A DNA stretch of 64,000 bases from Agarophyton chilense (lineage: Eukaryota; Rhodophyta; Florideophyceae; Gracilariales; Gracilariaceae). The notes beneath the pieces are model-generated. The model worked only from the letters and a program-made list of their open reading frames with translations. It had not been told where the DNA came from and made no database searches. The stretch is taken from assembly GCA_030374765.1 (NCBI GenBank), contig JARGXX010000100.1, forward strand, positions 1,302,001 through 1,366,000, written 5' to 3'. Below are positions 20,688-30,849 of the stretch, in pieces. A program made the translations under genes and the position numbers. Numbering within the stretch: the first letter of the stretch is position 1; every line of letters begins with the position of its first letter.

Positions 20688-22379
20688 CTACCGGTCACTC
20701 AAATTGAGACCATACCGAACATTCACGTCGGCAGTAAGGTTCTGAGACATCGCCTGCGCCTTCTGCTGCAGGATATGGACGATGGCGGTCTTCAGGTCCT
20801 GACTTTGGAGGACAACCGCGGCGTAGCGAGCCGAGCGACGCGCCCAGGAGCAGGCTTCCCTCAGGACTGTCGCAATGTCCATAGAGGCCATAATACCAAC
20901 GGCACGGCAGACATTACGGAGATCCGCTGCTGCAGCCGTGACCAAAGCCGGAAAGTGTTCCAACGGAGAGGAATAAGCGATTCCAACGCCCTTGGTAGAC
21001 GTTTGAGCAAGTGCCTCGCCTACAGGACTTTCGGTTTCGACAGTAACCTCGCCAGGAGAAATAGTCACTTGGGAGACGGGCGGTTCATACGAGAGCCCAT
21101 CCTGAGGAGCAGCTCCCGGAGGAGCTGGTGGAGGAGAAGCGGTCGGCAACACCACAGTGGACTCAACCGGAGAATGAACGCTTTCTACGGGTAGGACGAA
21201 GAAATCTTCATCGAAGGATTCTCCGTCGGACATACCAGCAGGAACCACCGGCGTGGCTTCCCCATCAGGCTCGAAGCACAGAGGGTCCAAACCAAGGGCC
21301 TTCGGATAATAATCGGGCACATGGCGCCTCGGAATGTCCGACGGTTGATTCCGCAAAGGCTTGGCGGGATAGGCACGAGCGTCGTCCCGCCCTTGCGGGT
21401 GTAGCGGAATGGGCTTAAACTAGGCGGTATAGTGGTCATAGCAAAGGAACCCAGGAGTCTTGCCCCATTCCACCTGTCGGATATGATTGAAAAGAGCCTC
21501 GGTCTCCTCGACGTCTAATTGGATCCCATGGACGATATTGTGTATGCCCAAGTTCCTTAGGATGCGGATCATGATGTCCGGGAGCGGGATTCGGCGACGT
21601 CGAGGACCGGGAATGTTCTCATCTTACCACACCCTTCAAATCTCCGAACGGACATTACCACGGATTCCGTACTTCGCGGTATCCAGAAAGGCCATAAGGG
21701 ACATCACGCCGAACTCAACAAAGAGTACCTGCCAGGACAGCCACGACATTCGGTCATTGTCAGCTCCCATGAGTTGGGACGAGTGGTACGCCACCACGGA
21801 CGGTGTGGGAACCAGAAGGAGTGGCGAGACACGCCAATACATGGCTCATTGGTTCTCATCCTCGTGGGGAAGCGAAAGGTACAACGTAAGGCGTTTGTCG
21901 GCGCTCATGTCGTGAAAATCCACTTGGTGCCAACAAAAGAAGAACCCCAGGGATTGACGCAGACGACCATGGGGCTCGTGCAGCTCGTTCCAATAGACCC
22001 GGTTGGACATCCAAAATAAGCGGTTGTACGGTGGTGGGAAGCACATAAGCGCCAAGAGGTTGTGACCAGCCGGAGGAAAGAGCACATGAAGCGAAGTGAA
22101 GTCCGTCTATAGGTCCGAAAGGAGTTTGTTCACCCTAAACTAGTAGTCGTCTTCCTCCTCGCAGCGGACGTATGTCATGTCTGCTTGGACGAGGGTGCGA
22201 CATTGCGTCGCCGAACACGGATCCAAAGGACAATGAATGCAACCATCGGTTATACCACGAGATACTGCGCGCGTTCTTGCTGCACCTCCGGAAATCGGAT
22301 ATCTTGGCAAACCTTCGGGCGTCGAGATACATATGGCCAAACCTTTGGTATTATTCCACAGAGGACGGAAGAGTGGCAT
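20688..22379 (-). pseudogene. Antisense reading frame inside Gypsy G1
   Basis: One minus-strand frame stays open over about 1.7 kb apart from a few stops (near 22138, 21847, 21637, 21605 and 21420). Pieces include FWMSNRVYWNELHEPHGRL, a stretch around 21430-21600 with IPLPDIMIRILRNLGI and VEWGKTPGFLCYDHY, and a 222-codon open end (20688-21356) with a Pro/Ser/Glu-rich middle and an Ala-rich helical tail. The amino-acid mix looks like real protein, not a shadow of pol, because no sense frame exists there. It lies between pol and the 3' LTR, where some plant Gypsy elements carry antisense ORFs. Function unknown; I recognise no domain. Confidence 0.5.
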
Positions 22380-22941
22380 GAAGCACTGTCAGCGGGTTTC
22401 GTCCGATGGTAGCGATCAATGGAAAAGTACCACGGTGAAAAGGCTAGCTGACGGAATCGACCCGGACGTACTGATAGGCGTGGACCACGGTGGACGAAGC
22501 GCGGAGGGTCGCCAAGGGAAGAATCGAGACTAAGGAAGAATCAAATGGACCGTCTCCGCAACGCGACGCAAGGAATAGGCGGGCGATGCCTCTATGGCCA
22601 GCGCTCACGGTGCGTGGGAGTTTCAGTCTTTAGGCAAATAAATTGCCCTTCGCCGCCAATGGTCAGCTCGTGCTCCCCCGCATACCCGCAGGCGACGACG
22701 AAGCGACGTGCCGTCGAGCCCAATGGTACCGGGAGCAACAAAGTGCTCGCTTCCCCTGGGTCAAGCCTGAGGCAATTTGGACTTCGCCGTGACGGTCGAA
22801 TCGTAAGGAGGGGGATATGTGAAAGAGCGGTGATAGCGGTTGAGCCCTGTATGCCGCTGGGCCCCGAAGGATCTTGCAGATGACACGTGGACGGGTCGAC
22901 CTCAGGTGGAATCATGTAGATTATTATTTTATTTTAATAAG

Positions 22942-23263
22942 TGTAAGAGATTAACACTACAGTGCCAAGGAGATATCAGCGCGTCGCCAGTACTATTTTC
23001 TTGGCTCGAGTGACGCTTCTCCCTTAGAGTACGGTAGGAACCGTTAGGATAATAAATAACCCCTTTTGTTATATTATTTCCACTCTTTGGTCTTCAAGCT
23101 ATCGTTTCCGTAGCTCCAACCTGTAAGACTACGCAGTAAACGCCGGCCCATTGCAGCAAAAACTCTGAGAGTGTTGCCGTCAAGGATCCGAGCCTTAGGA
23201 CCCGCTCTACCACGCTACCACCGGTCGAGACCCGTACGCTGACACAACAGTCATTGCGTTACA
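22942..23263 (+). repeat. G1 3' LTR (322 bp)
   Basis: Starts TGTAAGAG and ends CGTTACA, short inverted ends as in LTRs. The part from 23000 matches the left LTR. The minus-strand A-box-like TGGTAGAGCGG is kept here; the B-box is mutated to GGCTCGGATCC. The element interrupts the reverse-transcriptase gene of Copia-B1 at 23264. Confidence 0.7.
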
Positions 23264-24843
23264 GGTGGAAGAGTCAGTTTTTAGAGAATCCCGGTCGTTT
23301 TCATCATTTCCGTGAGGAACGATGCACACCTTCACCATTTTTGAGCTATCATCTTCTGTTTTCACATTGTAGAATATGTGGCTGGTTAGAACATTGGATT
23401 TCTTGTGGTCGTTCTCAATGTGGACTTGTCTTACTGTCTTCTTGAATGAATCCTCTTCCTTCTTGTACTCCATTGGAGTGAGTAATGATATATGCCCTTA
23501 TGCTTGATGTAACATGAATTCTTCCGAACCGTACACTTTGTAGTACTGGTCTACAGTATGTTTCTCTTCGCTGAAGAGATTTGTGCTTTGTGTTAGCAGC
23601 ACTTCACTTCCAGAAAAGTGTTGGTTGTTAATGCGCCATTGTTCGTGAGTTTCATTGTTCGTCCGGCGGCAAGAGTTCTATCTTATCTCCATCGTCGTAA
23701 AGTACATCAAATCTTCCAGTGTCCTCGGAGAAGTTGGTTATTATGACAGCTTAGAACAGCTTTTCCAACTCCACTGCCAGTACACTTGTATGGCACAACC
23801 AACCTTGGCCAGGTTTTGATGAGTTAGAGCAGTGTTAGTAGCAATTTCTTGATCGTTCATGCTAAAATCTGATTTATCGCTCTCTGGATGGGATCTGGTT
23901 GCACGTTGTTTGATACTATAAGGTTCAGCTCCGGTGCTGATATATATTGTGGCGTCCAAGATACGGCTATCTAGTACACCGATCGCTTCTTGTATGGAAG
24001 CTGCTAGTTGAGTTCTGGTGACAGCTGGGCGTTTATCTTCTATTGCAGCTCGTACTAGATTTCCATTGGAGCCAGGGACGGCACTTGTACGAGTTTTGAG
24101 ATCATATGACAAAAATGATTTTGAGCAAGACTTTTTCCCACGTTTCTTCTTTTCTTTCTTAATATAGATTTGAAGGAGGCCCTCGATGAATGCAGTTTGA
24201 TCTTCAATAGCTTTTGATCGGAGGATCAAGGTGAGTTTGCGTTCAGCGAGAAGCTTCTCATGGGCATGACGAATGTCATCGCCTACCTTCTTGGGAAAGT
24301 TTGACAAACCAAGAGGTCGGATGTATTCTTTGGCGAGCTCATGAGCGGACGTAACATCATTGTCATAGTGATTATTAGTAATACGAATAGCCAGTTGAAC
24401 TAACAGATTAGTTTCAGTATTAAAGTCCTGGGTACCTTTCAGACGAAGGTATATAACTTTTATTGTGCGGTGTTTGGACTCTACAATGTTTTTGCTATGG
24501 CGTCGATTAGATATAGAACGTGCTTCGATACCCATGTTTGAAAGGTACGTTGTAAAAATTGAGTTGTTGAATGAGGGACAAAATGAGCCGATTCGAGGGA
24601 CGACGAAGAAAAAATCCAGTGCGCACCAAGAGCTTGGATAGTTTTTTTCGTTGTTGTGTCCGGAACAAAAAAGCCTGTAGAATAACTGGTTGTAAAATCC
24701 ATCATGTGGAATATGAAATGTTCGTCCAGATAAAAAGTGATCTATGCAAAAACATGGTTTAATGTGCGTGACATAGAGGAGAGCGATACCTTTCGGTTTG
24801 TAAGCAGGGGAGAGATGGCGGTGCATTGGGTGCAAGTTTCCAG
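23264..24843 (-). pseudogene. Copia-B1 fragment: integrase core, Tudor-like module, start of reverse transcriptase
   Basis: Minus-strand reading from 24843: integrase core (CIDHFLSG, then SFNNSIFTTYL, then RRHSKNIVESKHR), a long basic linker, a Tudor-like module (VYWQWSWK ... LYDDGDKIELLPPDEQ, near 23645-23790, with a frameshift) and the first part of the reverse-transcriptase domain (VLTSHIFYNVKTEDDSSKM). It is homologous along its length to Copia-B2. The middle catalytic Asp of the integrase (YDPGFN in B2) is lost (CPSFN). The left end is cut by the G1 LTR and the right end by the Copia-C LTR. Confidence 0.7.
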
Positions 24844-24880
24844 TGTTGTCCGATATAGACATTTGACCACTGGTGCCCGA

Positions 24881-25091
24881 TGTTGTCGGATATGGACATT
24901 TCGCTACGGTTAACCGATACGTAAGTTTGGCCCCGAAGGTCCAAGATATACGTTTGGCTTACGTTGTACGATACGGACTTTTGGCTTCTACACGCCGCTC
25001 AATTTGGAGTACTTAAGATTACAGTACAGGTACACTGCGACAGTAAATCGTCGGTAGCTTCGACGCAATAACTTCTGAATATACCACAAGA
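24881..25091 (+). repeat. Copia-C 5' LTR (start uncertain)
   Basis: The right end is set by the primer-binding site. The start is taken at TGTTGTCGGATATGG (24881); a near copy of the same start, TGTTGTCCGATATAG, lies 37 bases earlier (24844), so the LTR may begin there. Inside, a GATAYGNANTTT-like motif recurs at roughly 30-40-base steps. The 3' LTR has been lost. Confidence 0.45.
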
Positions 25092-25102
25092 GGTTATGGG
25101 CC
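25092..25102 (+). promoter_or_regulatory. Copia-C primer-binding site (half tRNA-iMet)
   Basis: GGTTATGGGCC matches the same initiator-tRNA anticodon-arm target used by Copia-A, though the match ends after 11 bases. Confidence 0.55.
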
Positions 25103-25153
25103 TATCGTAATGCAGTCTGTGCGTTTCAAATCTTCTTTCGATCCCTGAAAAAA

Positions 25154-26614
25154 ATGGAAAACGCAATTGTTGGGCTTTCTAAACTACGCGTCCCTGTGCT
25201 GCAGACCGACAACTACTTTATATGGTCTCGAAAGATGGAACTAGTGTTGCGGGCGAAAGGTTTTTGGGGTATCAGCGATGAAAGTGTAAGCATTTTCGGA
25301 CCCGAATCGGTAATTGAACAACAAAAACATCAGGAGAAGCACGACATTGCGCTTTCGTGCATCCTTCTTTCGGTAGGTGATTCCTGTATCGCCCCTGTTC
25401 TTGAGGAGAAGGATCCACAGGTCGTATTTAAAACACTGCGGAAGAACTTCGAAATGGTTTCACAAGCCAGAATCGATGTTCTGCTCCACAAGTATCAAGA
25501 GATATGTATGCAGCCTGGTGAGTCTGTGCTAGCATATATGAGCCGTCTAGCAGAAGTCGAATCGAAGCTCGGCAGTGTCGGTCATTTTGTCGTTTACAAA
25601 GATAAGCGGCATGCACTCCTACGAGTGTTATCGAAGGAGTATGGAGTGACCGTAGAGGTGATTCGGGCCACTGACAAGAAACTAGATGAAGCTCCTCCCA
25701 TGCTAATAACCAGGGAGGTTCAGGCGGACATGGGTAGAGCAGAACTGGCTGGCAATAGTAGTTGCGCTGCCTTTTACGTTCGAGGGTCTACATCGAACAA
25801 GGACAAAACCTGCTTCTTCTGTAACGGGAAAGGACACATCAAGTGTTTTCGCAGGAAGAACCCCCGAAGCGAGAACTACGTCAATAAGTACGGTGCATCT
25901 ACTAAGGGCTCTGAGAAGCAGAAGATAACCCAAGGATTTCACGATAAGGCAGACGAAAATGCCTGGATGTCGTTCATAGCAGCAGGTATAGTATCAGGAA
26001 AGGGGTTGTCTATATTGGGAGAACACAAGTGGTACTTGGACTGTGGTGCCACAAAACACATGACCAACAGTGCGCACATCTTCGCCGGAGACCTTCGGGC
26101 ACCGAAGATGAAAGAAATTGCGGTTGGAAATGGTCAAACCGTCATCATTCGAGGTGAAGGGGATGTGCATTGTAGAGGCGTTTCTTTCGGAAATGAGAAG
26201 CACATAATGCTAGAAGACGTGCAGTATGTACCAGACCTAATGAAAAACCTTTTGTCGGTGAGTGTCGTCCGCCGTAAAGGCTACTTTATCGTTTTCAAAT
26301 CTGAGAAGTTGGGAAACGGACTGTGTATGATAAACAATCAACAAACAGGGGATATCATGGCTTCTGGAATAGAAATCAGGACAGGCCTCAACGAGATGGT
26401 GTTCTGTTCTGTGTCCAGGGATTCGGCATTTACTTCGATAGCAAGCAATCACCCTAAACTGCTGTGGCATAAGCGTCTTGAACATCTTAGCGCAGATGCA
26501 ATGAAAAGGACTCTGAAGGTTGTAGATGGTGTTAGAATCTCTAAATTGTCCGACATAAGCTTTTGTGAGCTATGTGCAGTTGGCAAATCCGCAGCGTTTC
26601 TCGGAAAACTCTAG
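25154..26614 (+). pseudogene. Copia-C gag, protease and pre-integrase
   Basis: A 486-codon frame starts at ATG 25154 (MENAIVGLSKL). Order: Copia Gag (NYFIWSRKMELVLRAKGFW), a zinc knuckle (CFFCNGKGHIKCFRRK; the usual His and final Cys are partly changed), protease with YLDCGATKHM where DSGAT/S is expected, and the GAG-pre-integrase zinc region (LLWHKRLEHLSADAM...CELCAVGK). It ends in a frameshift at about 26610, after which the integrase core continues in another frame. Confidence 0.75.
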
Positions 26615-27488
26615 GTGCGGAGAATCCTGCCAAGAAGATCAGGGAACTACGGCACTCCAAGGTGATGGACCTATGCCACATATGCCTCGGTCTGGTGCCG
26701 TGTACTGTGTCACGATATACGAGGATAAGAGCTAGCTTTCTCTTGTACGATATTTCAAGAGTCGTTCGGACATTCAGGCGGCAGTCAAGGACATGGTTCA
26801 AGAGCTGGAGACACAATCTGAGCACCAATTGAAACGGTTTAGGTTTGATAATGCTGGAGAATATGTGTCTCAGTCCATCACATCGTGGTTGAAGACGGAA
26901 GGAGTCAAAATTGAGACAACTGCTGCCTACAGTTCCGAGTCAAACGGGAAGGCAGAGCGTCTTAACCCCACCCTGAATGACAAAGCTCGAACCATACTTT
27001 CTGATATGAATGGCACTCCGTATAGAAAGCAACTGTGGGGATATGCAGTGAACACTGCCATCTATCTCCGCAATCGCACGTCAATCAGCACGAGTGATGG
27101 AAAGAATGTTTCGCCCTACGAAGCATTCACGTGTTGGAAACCCAACAATGCGCATCTTCGCACGTTTCGCGCACATATTTTTGTACATATTCCTAAGGGG
27201 AAAAGGAAACATGCGAGCAGGTGTGCAGAAAGGGCTGTGAAGGGCATGCTCGTGGGCTACGCCAAAGGAAAATGTTACACAGTTTTCTATCCGGAGACGA
27301 GAAGGTCCAACGTCTCCAAAAACCTACAGTTCAATGAAGATATAGTAGGATGGGACAAGGAGACAGGGGAGAATGATGAGAAAAATGGATCCCATGAAGT
27401 ATGGAATGTCTCGCACAGTGTGGACAAAGTTCAGAGCATGGTCAGGAAGAAAGAGCTGACCACCAACGCTTCTGAAATCATCAAGTAG
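26615..27488 (+). pseudogene. Copia-C integrase core
   Basis: After the frameshift the reading gives YCVTIYEDKSQLS, FRFDNAGEYVSQS (middle Asp) and SNGKAERLNPTL (catalytic Glu), then YLRNRTS and the Copia domain GMLVGYAKGK. It ends at TAG 27486-27488, in frame with the next part. Confidence 0.7.
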
Positions 27489-28242
27489 GAACCCGAAGAG
27501 ATGTTTGAAGATGCGATATCTGATTATAGTTACGATCCAGAGCTAGTAACACACTACCCAACTGATCCGAGAAAGTCCACGCGTGCTCGCAAACAAACAT
27601 CAAGTTTTTCACCCGACGCAGCCACTGCACTCCTGGCACGATCTATTCTTGGTGCCGATGATATAGAGGCACCAGATACCTTCCTAGAAGCTTTGTATGG
27701 CTCTGAAAAAGAGCTCTGGATGACTGCGATGCAGGATGAAATTACAAACATGGAAAGCAGGAGTGTGTGGAAGTTGGTTAAGCCTCCTGCTGAGTGCAGG
27801 CCATTGGACAATCCATGGGTGTACTACAAGAAACGTGATGAACTGGGTCTTGTAGCGCGATACAGGGCCCGGTTGGTGGCAAGAGGTCTCAATCAGAGAA
27901 AAGGCACTGACTATACCGAACTGTTTGCCCCAGTGGTTCGATATGCCACCTTGCGTGCCCTACTTGCCATCATCGTTTTACTAAGACTGGAAAAGATAAA
28001 GTTTCATGTTTGTACTGCATTTTTGTATGTTGATCTGGAAGAGACGCTTTACATAACACAGCCGAAAGGGTTTGTCCAGGAAGGAAAACAAGACCACGTA
28101 TATCAGCTCTACTAAGCGGTGTACGGTCATCGACAAACATCAAGAGAGTGGGGGAAGAAATACTCGAATATTTTACTCGGAATGGGGTGCACGGAGTCTC
28201 AGGCTGACTAAGGACTGTTCATCCATGTAGCTCGGTCTCAGC
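27489..28242 (+). pseudogene. Copia-C reverse transcriptase, truncated
   Basis: Copia reverse-transcriptase start: MQDEITNMESRSVWKLV, RLVARGLNQRKGTDY, then HVCTAFLYVDLEE, where the catalytic Asp of DVKTAFL is lost. A TAA at about 28113-28115 and a premature end follow. The sequence is cut at 28242 by the Copia-A2 5' LTR; palm YVDD, RNase H and the 3' LTR are missing. Confidence 0.7.
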
Positions 28243-28914
28243 TCTTGAGTATTTAGATCGACAGCCACTCCGACCTCCTGGGAAGCTTGGAAATAGTGGA
28301 AAACCAAAAGTGGATTTAAGCATGGGCACTTTTGGACACCCTCCGTGGAAAACGCTTATGCGCCTCATCTCAATCTCAACGTGAAACGGCCATCTGATTG
28401 GCTACTGCAAATGCCCTCATGCAACGTGGTATGGACACGTGTTCTGGTTCTAATGGGGCGTGTTGGGGCTTCGGCCCAGGTAAAGCGATCTGATTGGACG
28501 AGAGCGCTGAATGAGCACGGGCTATGCAGTTGGAGAGAATGTGCGAATGGGGGCTGGATATTGGGTTTGGCCGTAACAGCCGAATCTGGGCTGCGCGGGG
28601 CGGTTGGCGTTGGCGCACCACTTTGGATAATTTTTTGAGGTTTTATTAGTTATGATGTATGTTTGAAATTGTTTTGGCGCGCAACTCCTCGTCGCACGGT
28701 GGAAGGCTGTGAGACGTGGGTGACCCGCCGACGGTCAGCACCGGCGGTGGAAGTGCGTGCAAGGTAGTTATAGTTGTCAACGACGGTCGCCGACGACCAT
28801 AGTAAATTGCCAAGGCTGACTACCTTCATTTGTTTTCCTTCTTTTACTTTCGTTTCCTTCTCGTCTATTTCTTTCTTTTCCTTTCCCTTTTCACAACCTG
28901 CGCTCACTTTGTGA
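28243..28914 (+). repeat. Copia-A2 5' LTR
   Basis: Matches 34118-34790 end to end, ending CTCACTTTGTGA directly before the primer site. Its first TG has changed to TC. Confidence 0.88.
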
Positions 28915-28931
28915 GGTTATGGGCCCAGAGC
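28915..28931 (+). promoter_or_regulatory. Copia-A2 primer-binding site (half tRNA-iMet)
   Basis: GGTTATGGGCCCAGAGC, identical to the Copia-A1 site, directly abuts the LTR. Confidence 0.8.
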
Positions 28932-29829
28932 GTCGACTCTTCCCAGACGTCACGCTCTTCTAACACTCAAATGGATTCAAGAAGATTCCCTACTGCGACA
29001 GGTGCCCGATCTACGACTAACGCTCATCTGGATTCAAGAATTTTTTTTTATTTTGCGACAGGCGTGTACCCTGCGGACTTCCTCCTTGGTGGGGAAATCA
29101 TATCGCGATTGTTAGTACCCCCTTGGCACGAGACCGGGAAGTCTGCCAAATCCTGCTCTCCGTCCGTAGAGTACGGAGGTCGATGAATTGGGCTTGGAAG
29201 TGTAGGAGCAACCGTACTACACCGCACGACCGCGCTACTTTCCCGCAAGAGGCTAGCTTGGGTCAACTGGGGGAAGTGTATCTTGACGACACCCCTCCTT
29301 GGGACGCCTCGTAGGGACTAAAAGCGCCGGACTCTGAAGTGCACAGAGTTTGGTAGGTAATCAAAGCGTACCTCACCTGGAGAGAGTAACCAGGGTCCAG
29401 GGGATCATCCTTTAGGGTAGCGGAGGTAGTTTCTCCAGCCAGTGCGCCCGCCTACCGCGAGCAAGTCTCGGTAGGTTAAATCAAGAAGTTTCAACCCGAA
29501 GTCGAGAAGTTTGTCTGTTCCGGGTACGTCTTCTGCCATTGCCCGTGAGTATACTCCAAGCGTGGGAGCACCCGAGCTCCGCTTGTGATCGCGTACGAGA
29601 CGCGTCTCGGTGAGCGTTGCAGGCTACGTCAAAAGTCTCCGCTGTCGTCCTCGCTGTCGATCGTTGGAGTTGGGATACTCCGTTCGGGCAAGCTCGGCCA
29701 CGAATTCATCACTGCTCGTGGCCCTTTTTCTTAAACGTCCCAAAGCATTGAGTCCCTCACTCTGCTACCCTCTACTAATTAATTGCGATTGGTTCCGTTC
29801 TATCTGCTTCGTGGATAACAGACTGAAAC

Positions 29830-30849
29830 ATGTCGGACACGGAGATGGAATCCGAAAGTACTACCGGGATGAAAACCCCTCGTTTTCATAGAAGGCGTGG
29901 TGATGATTATGCCCTATGGCGCCATCGCCTTCGTGCTGCATGCCGTGTTAAAGGTGTGTGGAATGTCGTGGAATCCGATGCTGGATATTCATCGACTCCT
30001 GAAGCAACATCGGACACTGGTGTTGACACCGCTCGCCTCATGGCCAAGCGCGAAAAGGCTTGTGGAATCATCATTTGTGCTCTTGACGATGCTCCACTAC
30101 GCGTGGTTATGGATGTCGATGACAACCCGCAGCGCATGCTAGGTTTGTTAGATGCACGGTATGCGTCTAACAGTACCGTTTTTAGGATCGCGGTTCAAAC
30201 ACAGCTGTTCCGCATGGCGCACAATGGTCAGAATATGGCTAGTTACGTGAACCAGTACACAGCTCTGTTCTCTCAATTGGAGCGTATGGGAAAAGATGCG
30301 GCTATACCGGAATCTCACAAGGCCCCGATGTTGCTCGCTTCCATAGATCCCAACTGCACTTTGGAGACCACAGCTGCGGCTCTTCGCACCAAGGACATCG
30401 CTGAGCTCATATGGGATTATGTTGCTACTACGCTCATCGATGAGTATAATGCAAAGCAAGTGACAACGAAGCCACCAAGGCGAAGCTCTCGTCGGAAGAA
30501 GAGGGGCAAGAACAAAGGCGGTCGACATTTTGACACCACCGAACGCACCAAGTCTGTCTCAGGAAACCTTGGCGATGAGTCGAATGACCAATCTGACCTT
30601 GATTCTACCGCTCGTGCACTTGCCCTGGCCCTGAAGTGAATTTCTTCGGATCGTTCCGGCAGTAGCAATGGTCACCATTGCACCTTTTGCGACCGTGATG
30701 GACACACTCAGGGTCGCTGTTTCATGAATTCGGACAACCCTGACAACCACCTACCGCAAAGCATCATAGAAAAATTTTCGTCTCATTCGAAGAAAGTTGG
30801 TGCAGGTGGTGGATGTGTCAAGTCATCTGCTAAGTCTGGAAGGGTGTAA
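29830..30849 (+). pseudogene. Copia-A2 Gag (one premature stop)
   Basis: The ATG at 29830 (MSDTEMESES) opens the same Gag as in A1. A TGA at 30637-30639 replaces the Ser codon TCA of A1 and would remove the C-terminal 70 residues, including the CCHC knuckle (CTFCDRDGHTQGRC) just after it. The frame then runs on to the shared UAA at 30847-30849, in frame with pol. Loss of the knuckle would impair RNA packaging. Confidence 0.85.

Larger units (their letters stand above)
13406..23263 (+). mobile_element. Gypsy G1, decayed chromodomain-type LTR retrotransposon with antisense frame
   Basis: The element is close to 9.9 kb with gag, protease, reverse transcriptase/RNase H, integrase and a chromodomain-like tail on the plus strand, then about 2.4 kb holding a minus-strand reading frame before the 3' LTR. 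Stops and frameshifts occur in every gene. The left LTR lacks its first ~58 bases. Many stops fit C-to-T or G-to-A changes at conserved codons (for example TAA for the Gln of the YHPQTNGQ motif, TAG for Trp in the RNase H region). Confidence 0.85.
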
